Source of the DNA: Mytilus edulis
Taxonomy: Eukaryota; Mollusca; Bivalvia; Mytilida; Mytilidae
DNA length: 64,000 nt
Reading direction: 5' to 3'
NCBI RefSeq assembly: GCF_963676685.1
Contig: NC_092350.1
Span: 69,752,502 to 69,816,501, forward strand
Numbering within the stretch: position 1 is the first letter of the stretch; each line of letters starts with the position of its first letter. A program made the translations under genes and the position numbers. Shown in pieces: positions 23,801-31,000 of this stretch. Below the pieces are notes generated by a model. The model was not told the DNA's origin. It saw only the letters and a list, made by a program, of their open reading frames with translations, and ran no database searches.

Positions 23801-26373
23801 GTTCGTGATGTTTGAAAATATATTTCGTCTCCATTTTAGGTCAATTCACGATCTCGGTGCAGAGGAAGGAGATACTTGTGGATCCACTGACGGTCAGTTC
23901 CTGTCAATAGGACCTTGTTCGAAGAATTCTAACAGAGGATTTATCTGCATGAAGAATTTTGGTACGGAAATAGTAAAAAAAAAAAAGCAATTTAAAGTAT
24001 AATAACAAATAAGTTCGATGTTTGTATACCCAAGAGTTGTTGAATGTAAACTTATTTAATGTTGAAGTCCAGTGTCAAATATTTAGGAATAAATGGAAGA
24101 AGAATCCCAGCGTTCAACCAAAAAGAAATCAAATGGACATTTGTATTGTCACGTCAGTGACTTGGACTGTTGCTTTGAAATGACTGATTGTCAGAATAGA
24201 CCGTCTTGTTCTGACTGAAGTTTGCTCCATGCTTATACATTTAGTGTGATATAACAAATGCGTCCTTTTCTTCGATCGTATTAACAAAAAGGGTATAGAA
24301 CGAAAAGCTTGCATTTGATTGGTTTTTTCAACAACGAATAAATGACAAAGTGCAGGTTCATTCTTTTAATTAAGCCCACATTTTAAAGTATGTTAATGAT
24401 CGTTTAATTCATATTACCTGTTTATTTTAGACACAGCTTGTGGTGGCAGGTTTCGTCTCCGAAACAAGGAACAATATATTACCTCCCCTGGATATCCCAA
24501 TGAATACACAGACAGCATGGAATGTCAATATGTTATACAGGTGAACAACTCTTGTATTAAATGTTGATAGAATAATTTTTAAAACGAATAGTTGCAACGT
24601 TTATATATAACATGCACATTGAGAGGTAGAATGCAAAACCAGGTTTTAAGGTGAACCGTGTTGTTAAATGATTTTCACTCACCTAACTTTTTCTGTTTTT
24701 ATCTTTTCAAACTTGTGAGTCTGGGGCTACTTGATAAAGAATTATTTTGCCTACTTTAAAGTTAACACTTCTTACTTCCAATTTGACATTTTTAGTTCAA
24801 GTAGATATAAGGATGGTGTATCAGTACCAATGAAACAACCGTCCATCCAAGTTACAATTTGTGAATGTAAACCATTGAAGACCAAAGTAAGACCTTTAAC
24901 ACGTAACCATGGCTCAGACCGAACAGTAAGCTATAGAGGGCCCCAAAATGATAAGTGTAAAACCATTTAAACTGTGAAACCAATGGATTAATCTGTATAT
25001 AAAACGAGAACGGAGAACACTTGTGAACCACACCAACAAGCAACAACCACTGAACATCAGGTTCCTTACTTAGGACATATGGAAACAAATGCAGTGGGTT
25101 TAAACGTTTCTATTTTGCGCCAACCCTATAACCTTTACCTGACACATTATAAATGTAACATCCCAACATAGAAAGACACACCATAAAATATCGATTGAAA
25201 TCGCTTAACTCAAATAAAAGACATAAAAACAAAAGCAAGTGAACATTTATATTTTGCATATAGAAAACCAAGTTTCCCGTTGAGACAGATTTTTCGATTG
25301 TATCATGTTCTCTTAAAGCTATCACGTTATTTGTTATGGTTACAAATTGCATAGGGAGATTGTAATTTGGACTTATTAGTACCTCCACGTTAGATACAAG
25401 TTTTACTCGCAGAAAACTATAAACGTTAAATGTTTTTTAAAAATGTTTGAGCTTTGATAGCGAGTTGACGAAACATAACTTTCCTGAATATCACAAGCAA
25501 TCGAATTATTTTTGCCACAAAAAAAAAAAACACTTTATAAATACGCTAATTATCTTCTTGAAACATATAGTTCTGCTATTTGAAAAATAAATATTCCAAA
25601 CATTTTATGAATTATATATTTTATAGACAAGACGAGACAGGCGAATAGAAGTAACATTTGAGGTTTTTGGATTGGCTGTAACGAGTGGTTGTCAAGACGA
25701 CTATGTTCTGGTACAAAAATCATACAGTGCATTAGATACAGGAAAGAAGTAAGTCAAATTAATTATATAGGTGTAAATTCTATGTTTACAAATAACGTTT
25801 GTATCATATTTTTATGTATCACATATTCTTGATATTTCATAACGTGGTAGATACAACCACACTTTTAATAAGATAAAAACTTATTTTTTAAACAGTTTCA
25901 TTTCAAAATAATTGATTTGAAATGTGTTTCTTCTCAATCAGTTACATTGAGTGTGATTTTATCTTTAATTAACTAAGTTTTATACAATACACTATCGTTC
26001 AGATAACTTTTTTGATAATTCAAATTAACTTAAATTTAAGTACAAAGATAGTTCATAATTGTCTATCTGAATTTATGCTTCATTTTCTTTTAGATATTGT
26101 GGCGAAGGTCTACGAAACAAAACATTGACTTCCGATGGCAATCTTATGATCCTCACTTTCATATCAGACATGCGCACATCTGGTATAGGATTCAAAGCAA
26201 AAGTAAAGGCAATACGACCAAGATATGGTGCTGGACGAGGAGAACCAACAAACTTTCTCGGTTCTTTTTACTCTGTTTTCTCTTCCAACAACGAACAGAC
26301 ACAATCTAATTCCTATCTTGAAAGTGCATGGAATATATTTAGAAATATGGACCTATCAAATATTCTTCGATAA
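5823..26373 (+). CDS. secreted astacin metalloprotease with EGF, C-type lectin and CUB domains (13 exons)
   Basis: Predicted zinc endopeptidase of the astacin family (M12A), probably secreted. Exons: 5823-5882, 9338-9437, 14772-14910, 15607-15676, 16731-16940, 19481-19607, 21120-21245, 21609-21760, 22876-23024, 23840-23961, 24431-24540, 25627-25748, 26094-26373. All junctions are GT/AG and the phases agree (0,1,2,0,0,1,1,0,2,1,0,2), giving 588 codons ending in TAA. Residues 1-20 are a hydrophobic signal sequence. A dibasic RRVRR at 28-32 precedes the WPDGIIPY mature-domain start (39-46). The zinc site HEIGHAIGLVH is at 129-139, with Leu where Phe is usual in HExxHxxGFxH. The Met-turn SVMHY is at 186-190. 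An EGF domain with six cysteines spans 238-267, a C-type lectin-like domain 283-414 (CPGGW, IWLGVRR, YQWLDG, FICMKN), and a CUB domain with four cysteines 422-536. The lectin domain lacks EPN/QPD and WND sugar-binding motifs. No propeptide aspartate-switch (FxGD) is seen, so an exon between 5882 and 9338 may be missing from this model. The first exon is the least certain part. Confidence 0.9.
7822..8098. mobile_element. MITE related to the GGGAGCTACC group, in astacin intron 1
   Basis: Ends GGGACCAATCATTTGACTTT and, reversed, GGGAACGGTCAATACGG are imperfect inverted repeats flanked by AT-rich TAA-like bases. It contains a 21-base C-run at 8036-8056. Its body resembles the element at 54641-54868 (shared AATTGGAAATCAGAAT-type and TTAACACTATAAG motifs). 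Confidence 0.6.
8846..9119 (+). repeat. dispersed repeat fragment, GACAACGC/AAAGACAAACAGAC type
   Basis: Includes motifs I recall from a very common mussel repeat: ACTGACAACGCAATG, AAAAGACAAACAGACGGACA, GGGGTGATCTCA-GT-CTCCGGAAGGGTA and GATCCTGCTC. A diverged relative of its right part lies at about 10895-10955. It ends about 220 bp before astacin exon 2. No coding potential is seen. Confidence 0.5.
9510..9668 (-). mobile_element. tRNA-derived SINE
   Basis: On the minus strand the head has a tRNA-like region with an A-box-like GTGGTAGCGCGATCG and a perfect B box GGTTCGAACC. It is followed by a non-tRNA body containing GATGCTTCTCCGCTAAGCAC. These are polymerase III promoter hallmarks of a SINE. 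It lies in astacin intron 2, between exon 2 and a degenerate copy of exon 2's donor region. Confidence 0.7.
9655..9800 (+). pseudogene. degenerate copy of the astacin exon 2 end and its donor flank
   Basis: This stretch repeats the end of exon 2 and the following intron (about 9385-9510): shared CATACCTGCCTCTCA-TAT, CTGTAGATTATACTT, GCTG-TGCAAA, GTCACAAT and AAATGAATAAT. In the copy the frame is broken by an insertion and the donor GTGAGT is replaced by CGTACT, so it cannot act as the same exon. The SINE sits between the two copies. Which copy is ancestral is inferred from the open exon. Confidence 0.55.
11047..11312 (-). mobile_element. tRNA-derived SINE, molluscan type
   Basis: Minus-strand head GGTCTCGGTGGCCGATTGG contains an A box and GAGTTCGAACCC a B box. 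The body has CAGCCATCCTCCACCAATTA, and the 3' end reads GTGGCGTTTTACACACTAAC followed by an AATC-like tail. This is the structure of a tRNA-derived SINE with a LINE-like tail, as described for mollusc SINEs; I cannot assign the named family with certainty. Confidence 0.7.
12276..13279. repeat. 508-bp tandem duplication in astacin intron 2
   Basis: Two adjacent copies (about 12276-12780 and 12781-13279) match along their length, for example GCGTCAATTTCAGAAGTTTG at 12363 and 12871, and TTTAAGATATAAGGAAATTA in both. Differences are substitutions and small indels. Each copy contains a good acceptor-like TTTCAG followed by an open stretch (KFAVSNSF and KFAVTNSF), but no recognised domain or clear donor follows. 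Confidence 0.8.
13515..13760. mobile_element. foldback MITE in astacin intron 2
   Basis: Arms of about 70 bp, at 13515-13585 and 13685-13760, are inverted copies: CTTACAGCTAATTTCCTAAT against ATTAGGAAATTAGCTGTAAG, and CTTTGTTTGTAT against ATACAAACAAAG. The central loop is about 100 bp. No transposase; target duplication not clear. Confidence 0.7.
14030..14395. repeat. GACGGACGAACG-type dispersed repeat plus short tandem units
   Basis: 14030-14231 carries GACAGACGGACGAACGAACG, CGCACAGACCAGAAAACATA and ATAATGCCC, an end sequence I recall as common in bivalves. It is followed by about two units of roughly 62 bp containing AAGACAAAATCTACGCA and ATGAAATGCAGA (14262-14395). No gene is supported here; exon 3 of the astacin gene begins at 14772. 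Confidence 0.55.
14940..15345 (+). repeat. dispersed repeat in astacin intron 3
   Basis: Contains GATTGCCAATTAGACA, ACAATGAGCAAAACCCATAC, AACGAGAAAACTAACGGCC, CGACAACCACTGAATTACAG and GGCTCCTGACTTGG, followed by a 24-base C-run at 15257-15280. Diverged relatives are at 24878-25150, 52003-52110 and, as fragments, near 11325-11405, 47100-47205 and 57410-57510. Class unknown. Confidence 0.65.
15756..16053. mobile_element. MITE, GGGAGCTACC family, copy 3 (TAA duplication)
   Basis: In astacin intron 4. Perfect family ends, TAA at 15753-15755 and 16054-16056, and an internal T-run/TCCTGCC ladder, so it is inverted in orientation relative to copy 1. A 20-base C-run lies next to the right end. Confidence 0.85.
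16445..16611. mobile_element. short hAT-type element, CAGGGGCGGATCC ends, 5-bp duplication AACAT
   Basis: Ends CAGGCGCGGATCCAGA and, reversed, CAGGGGCGGATCCAGCC, flanked by AACAT at 16440-16444 and 16612-16616. The interior ACGATCAATGCATTTGAATG is shared with the element at 17072-17235. Located in astacin intron 4, about 120 bp before the catalytic exon. Five-base duplications with this terminus fit the hAT5 group. Confidence 0.8.
17072..17235. mobile_element. short hAT-type element, second copy, 5-bp duplication TAATT
   Basis: Starts CATGCGCGGATCCAGAGG and ends GGCTGGATCCGCCCCTG. TAATT occurs at 17067-17071 and 17236-17240. Same interior as the copy at 16445. Located in astacin intron 5, 131 bp after the catalytic exon, so the zinc-site exon is bracketed by two copies of the same element. 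Confidence 0.8.
19030..19060. mobile_element. lone right end of a GGGAGCTACC-family MITE
   Basis: Only the right terminus is present: CCCCCATAAATAAATCAAAT then GGTAGCTCCC, followed by TTA. The rest of the element is missing. Confidence 0.6.
19241..19394. mobile_element. short hAT-type element, 5-bp duplication TGTAC
   Basis: Ends CAGAGGAAGATTTAG and, reversed, CACAGGCGGATCTAG. TGTAC occurs at 19236-19240 and 19395-19399. The interior has AAGCATGACC-GAGCGGG and GCAGTCAGTGGG-CCC-ACTTATG, shared with 37340-37478 and partly with about 44660-44770. Located in astacin intron 5. Confidence 0.78.
20289..21027. mobile_element. 739-bp element with about 220-bp inverted repeats and TTAA flanks
   Basis: Left arm from 20289 (GGTTTATGTACCCTTCTGTA) and right arm ending 21027 (TACAGAAGGGTACATAAACC) are inverted copies over about 220 bp each, around a central 300-bp unique stretch. 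TTAA flanks both sides (20285-20288 and 21028-21031), as for piggyBac- or Kolobok-type elements. No open transposase frame, so non-autonomous. In astacin intron 6, ending about 90 bp before exon 7. Confidence 0.85.
22180..22710. mobile_element. DNA-transposon-like element, GGAGTAGGTCCAGTAAG family, copy 1
   Basis: Left end GGAATAGGTCCAGTAAGTC and right end CCCTTACCATACTCCTTT are imperfect inverted repeats. Two inner sequences face each other (GGAAGTGGCTGCATATGTGT and AACACGGATGCGGCCACTTT). A better preserved copy is at 55221-55821. In astacin intron 8. Confidence 0.75.
23380..23662. mobile_element. MITE, GGGAGCTACC family, copy 4 (TTA duplication)
   Basis: In astacin intron 9. Ends GGGAGCTACCATTTGATTTT, flanked by TTA at 23377-23379 and 23663-23665, with the A-run/GGCAGGA ladder inside and a short C-run near the right end. 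Confidence 0.85.
24878..25150 (+). repeat. diverged dispersed repeat in astacin intron 11
   Basis: Weak but ordered similarity to 14940-15345: GACCAAAGTAAGACC, AGGGCCCCAAAATGA, CAACAACCACTGAACATCAG, GGTTCCTTACTTAGGACATA and a CCAACCCTATAACC end. Old copy without coding potential. Confidence 0.5.
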
Positions 26374-26529
26374 AAGAAGTTATTATACGTTTTCGTTAGA
26401 GTTCAAACAAACATTGATGTTTTTTTGTTGTTATATAAGTGACTTCTTTCACTTTCATAATTCTCCAGACTTGAGGGGAAGATAAGATTACGCTTTTTAA
26501 ATATTGAATTTATATTTTTTTCTTCATTT

Positions 26530-26695
26530 AAGAATTGAATGCTTCTTTTTGTAACTTCATTTGGGGTGTGAAAGCGTTGACTGAGGTACATTTTGTATGA
26601 AACGCGGAAGCGCTTCATTCTAAAAATGTGCGCACGGTCAACGCTTTTACAACACTATGAAGTTAAAAAAAAAAGAAGCATTCAATACTTATAAT
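26530..26695. mobile_element. foldback MITE just after the astacin stop codon
   Basis: Arms of about 50 bp: TTGAATGCTTCTTTTTGTAA and GAAGCATTCAATA pair, as do AAAGCGTTGACTG and CGGTCAACGCTTTT. It begins about 155 bp after the TAA at 26371-26373 and before the first clear AATAAA (about 26870), so it may be transcribed as part of the 3' UTR and fold into a hairpin. Target duplication not clear. Confidence 0.65.
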
Positions 26696-27129
26696 TACAT
26701 TTTTTAGCTATGATCATAAAAACACGAATTTAATGCTTTTTTTAATTCTAATTCACCTGTGCACTATATCGAGGGACCACGTGTTATCATGAAGGATAAG
26801 TTTTATTGAGTGATGCAACTGCTTACGGAATAACACGTGATGTGCAGTTAGCCAATCAGAATAAAGTATTATAATAAAACATACATCGAATGTAATTATT
26901 TGAAAATGGAATGGGAATCACAATTTCAAATCTAATAACTTCGAAATTGACTTTATGGAATTGTGTGTACCGATGCCCGTGTCTTCTTTATGAGATTATT
27001 TTATGTTTCAATTTATGAAATACACTTATCTATGAAATTAAAAGTATATATTTGAGTCTTAACAAACATATACCTAAACACCTGTTCGAAAGGTCAGTGT
27101 TTGTTTGGATTTTGTTGTTGGTTTATATA

Positions 27130-28040
27130 TTTTTACATTATTCTACTCCTGTCACAGCTTAAATCCCCCGTTGAATAATTTCCACTAAACATGAATGGGT
27201 TGATAAGTGGTTATTTACGTCCCAGTCCACTTCCAATTGCAATCTTAATAGCATGTGCTGTTTTTATGTGCTGATTTAGGTTGTTTTACGTATTCATTGT
27301 TTTCTCTAGTTAGTCACCACTTTGGTGTTAACATGTAACTGATTATATAGTCATTTTTATAAATTGACTGTCTTCAAAAGTATGAATAATCTTAAAAACT
27401 ATGGATATTTTTATCCCATGCAGATAACCTTAATAGCCGTATTTGGCACAACTTTTTGGAATTTTTGGTCATCAATGCTTCCATCTTTGTTTAGCTATCT
27501 ATGCTAATTTGACCTGAACGACACTGATGAGTCTTATGAAGACGAAACACCAGTCTGGCGTATTAGATTATAAGCCTGGTATGTTTAATAACTATTAGCT
27601 TGTGGTAATGTTCTATTGTATTGTTTATTTGTGTGTTTCTCTGTCCTGTATGTTTGTCCATTTATTTTTATTGTGGTCCTGTCATGTAATGTTGTCATTT
27701 TTATGTTACATTTAACATTGCCATAAAAGCTTGAGTTTTGGCTAGGCAGAAAACCAGGTTCAACCCACCATTTTGTCTTAAAATGTCCTGCACCAAGTCA
27801 GGAAAATGGCTATTGTTATATTATAGTTCGTTTCTGTGTGTGTTGCATTGTTAAAATTAGTGTTTCTGTTGTGTCGTTGTTCTCCTCTTATACTTGATCT
27901 GTTTTCCTCAGTTTTAGTTTGTAACCCGGATTTGTTTGTTCTAAATCGATTTATGAATTTAGAACAACGGTATACTACTGTTGCCTTTATCTACGTTTGG
28001 ACGAAAACATGGTTAAATTTGATGAATACCAGTTCTTCTC
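27130..28040 (+). repeat. dispersed retroelement-like repeat containing a hammerhead core
   Basis: Ordered motifs that I recall as abundant in mussel DNA: AGTTAGTCACCACTTTGGTGTTA, CCATGCAGATAACCTTA, GTATTTGGCACAACTTTTTGG, the hammerhead core at 27519-27560, GGTTCAACCCACCATTTTGT, ACCAAGTCAGGAAA, TTGTGTCGTTGTTCTCC and CGGTATACTACTGTTGCC. A related right-hand part (AGGTTTAATCCACCATTTTC, GTACCAAGTCAGAAATATGA) occurs at 50190-50400 and, inverted, near 61590-61795. No reverse transcriptase frame is visible, so the class is open. Confidence 0.6.
27519..27560 (+). ncRNA. hammerhead-ribozyme-like motif (type I layout)
   Basis: The conserved core is in order: CTGATGA (27524-27530), a 5-bp stem II GTCTT/AAGAC with loop ATG (27531-27543), GAAA (27544-27547), a very short stem III (A-C with G-T around loop ACCA, 27547-27554), and C at 27555 as the expected cleavage position. 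Stem I pairs CGACA (27519-27523) with TGGCG (27556-27560) in four of five positions, with an A-G mismatch. Short stem III type I hammerheads are known from animal Penelope-like elements and retrozymes. Activity of this copy is doubtful because of the mismatch and short stem III. Confidence 0.6.
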
Positions 28041-29889
28041 TTTTATAGAGTTATACGTTACATTATTAGGATATTATCATGCTCTCAGTAAAAGCTACAT
28101 AAAAGCACTGCACTCAGTTTGAGGTAGACCTTTTAAATAATACATGTATGATTCACGATGATCCGTTAGTTTGACTGGCTAGCAACGTATTTCAAAAATT
28201 AACCTTCAAATCAAAATGAAATTTTATATTCATGATGACACTTGATTCCAGAAAAATGTGCACTAGTAAATACATGAAAAACTTGATAAAAAGTCAGGAA
28301 ACTTTAACAAAGTCATGGCATTGCAACCGACAGTTCTATTCCGGAACAACGAGTTAAAAGTTCGTGTTACTTTGTGAATTCATAAACTGAACATTCCTTT
28401 CCGTGATCAGTCATAACTAGAAACATGTTCTTAGTCGGATGGAAAGCAATATTCTCGGGAGTTACAAGATGCTCTAATACTGGTTCCTTGTATCTTGTTG
28501 TCGTGTTTATTCGCACAATAGAACCTACTTCTTTGTTGCAAATGCATGCATATAAATGTCCTTGTTCGCCAATTTCTAGTCCTGTGATCTCATCGTTTTT
28601 TGTCATGTCGGTGGGAATTTCAATGTTTAAACCAGATTTTGTTATATGTATGATTGATTTGCGGTCAGAAATAAATATTTTACCACTGTTTTCCAAACAC
28701 ATGAAACATACCTTCAATTTGGCGTCTAAAGACTCAATAACAGTTCCATCTTTATTAAAAAGTATGATATTGCCATTGCAATTTGAATAAACTATGTCAT
28801 CCTTAACCCTGATGCAATCAAAGCTATTTCCCCGTACTTTATGTGTAATATTGATTTTATAATTGCCTTCTATTTTCATGTTTTCGATATTAATTTTATT
28901 TATAGATATTGGACCAAAAGCTCCATAAATATTATTCTTTAAATCACAGGTGATACTGATTGGGATTAATCTTCCATCAATCCTTTGCACATTTGAACTC
29001 CTCATGTCATAAATTCTAATTGGCTTGCCGGCAAAAATAATACGATCATCTGTAGTAAAACAGGCTCCGTGATATTTGATCATGTTAATTGTGGAACAAC
29101 TGATTTTGTGGAGAAAACGCGGGTTGACTTGTTGCATTTTGTAGACTCGAACTTGCTCTACTTTACGTAGAAGCGGGGCAGTAGTTTTAACCTTCTCTAT
29201 TTTTATTTCGGATAGTGTAGCTAGAATTGGTTTAATAATTTCTGAACATTCAAATATGGGAAATGTGAGTCCGTATGCAATCAAACCTTCTCTAAATTTG
29301 GACAAGAAAACTTCTTCTTCGACTTGTAAGAGGTCTATAGTTTTGATTGCTGCAAAGATTCTTGTTTCGGATGCATGTTCTTTTAACGTTTCTATAGCAG
29401 TTTGTCTTGACTCCAATTTCTTTTTTCTTGTGGTTAGATCTTTAATTTTCGGAGTGGCTATTTGTCCGGCTAGCCGGACGAATAGTGCCAGGGCTATTTG
29501 TCCGGCTATTGCAATGCGCATGTCATATTATGTGCTTTCGGAAGTGCGTGTCATATTATCTTCAGTAGCACCAGGGGGCGCGTGTAATCCGATCACTGTT
29601 TTTTTCAATTTCAAGATCATGGCTGAAAACGGCGATATCAGTATTTGTTATAAATTTTGAATTAGAAAATGGAATACGATATAGTATGAACTTCAAAGAA
29701 TGATATAATCTTATAAAAGGAAATAAAAAATAACTGAACTCACAAGGAAAATTGGAAATCATCGGAAAGATGATTGATCGGTGGACTATAGTTTTACCAA
29801 ATAATTCGACTCGCTACAGCTGTATAAATGGTGGTAAAGCCGAATTTTCAAAGCAAGAGTATTTGAGAAAGGCCTTTACAATGACATGT

Positions 29890-31000
29890 CTAACTTAACA
29901 AGAGTGCACACGCTGAAATGTCTCGCCTTCTATACTAATCATTGATATTATGTTGATAGTCCTAAGTATAAAGCTAAGCTTTAATACAACTGTCACATAA
30001 ACTTAACATTAACCAAGATAACTAAACAAAGACCAATGAACCTTGAAAATGAGGTCAAGGTCAGATGAACCATGCCAGGCAGACATGTACAACTAACAAT
30101 GCTTCTATACAACATATATAGTTGACCTATTACTTATAGTTTAAGAAAAATAGACCAAAACACAAAAACTTAACACTGTGCAATGAACCGTGAAAATGAG
30201 GTCACGGTCAAAAGAACCTTCGCGACTGACATTAAGATCATAAAATATTTCCATACACCAAATATAGATGACCTATGGCATATAGTATTAGATAAAAAGA
30301 CCAAAACTCAAAAACTTAACTTTGACCACTGAACCATGAAAATGAGGTCAAGGTCACATGACATCTGCCCGCTAGATAGGTACACCTTACAATCATTCCA
30401 TACAACAAATATAGTAGACCTATTGCATATAGTATGAGAAAAACAGACCAAAACACAAAAATTTAAGTATAACCACTGAACCATGAAAATGAGGTCAAGG
30501 TCAGATGACACCTGCCAGTTGGACATGTACACCTTACAGTCCTTCCATACACCAAATATACTAGCCCTATTGCTTGTAGTATCTGAGATATGGACTTGAC
30601 CACCAAAACTTAACCTTGTTCACTGATCCATGAAATGAGGTTGAGGTCAAGTGAAAACTGTCTGACAGACATGAGGACCTTTCAAGGTACGCACATATCA
30701 AATATAGTTATCCTATTACTTATAATAAGAGAGAATTCAACATTACAACAAATCTGAACTTTTTTTTCAAGTGGTCACTGAACCATGAAAATGAGGTCAT
30801 GGACATTGGACATGTGACTGACGGAAACTTTGTAACATGAGGTATCTATATACAAAGTATGAAGCATCCAGGTCTTCCACCTTCTAAAATATAAAGCTTT
30901 TAAGAAGTTAGCTAACACCGCCGCCGCCGCCGCCGCCGCCGCCGGATCACTATCCCTATGTCGAGCTTTCTGCAACAAAAGTTGCAGGCTCGACAATAAA
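29890..31000. mobile_element. nested element with a 147-bp tandem core, CCG microsatellite and terminal hairpin
   Basis: Inside the larger transposon. It starts near GTGCACACGCTGAAATGTCT, has six units of about 147 bp, then a CCG run (about 30917-30943), then a hairpin with arms GTCGAGC...CTGCAAC and GTTGCAG...GCTCGAC (30959-30994). A central tandem core followed by a microsatellite resembles the pearl-type elements described in bivalves; a Helitron-related origin is possible but the exact ends are uncertain. Confidence 0.6.
30030..30830. repeat. six tandem units of about 147 bp
   Basis: The landmark CC-TGAAAATGAGGTCA begins at 30041, 30188, 30334, 30481, 30628 (diverged) and 30782, giving spacings of 147, 146, 147, 147 and 154. 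Each unit also has ACATGTACA-CTTACA, TCCATAC-CCAAATATA and CCAAAAC-CAAAAACTTAAC. I recall this unit as widespread in bivalves. Confidence 0.85.

Larger units (their letters stand above)
26696..28366. other. intergenic, repeat-rich
   Basis: Between the astacin 3' end and the end of the B-box gene. 26864-26890 has possible polyadenylation signals (AATAAA, ATAATAAAA). About 27130-28040 is a dispersed repeat with a hammerhead-like core. No gene is supported; the small open frame at 27836-28048 lies inside the repeat. Confidence 0.6.

Noticed and set aside
28425-28790. plus-strand frame opposite the propeller region
   Set aside because: Antisense shadow of the minus-strand coding sequence; no family features.
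30030-30830. CRISPR-like array
   Set aside because: Whole 147-bp units repeat without unique spacers, in an animal genome; it is a tandem satellite.
30775-30996. minus-strand frame with a poly-alanine run
   Set aside because: Produced by the CCG microsatellite in the nested repeat.
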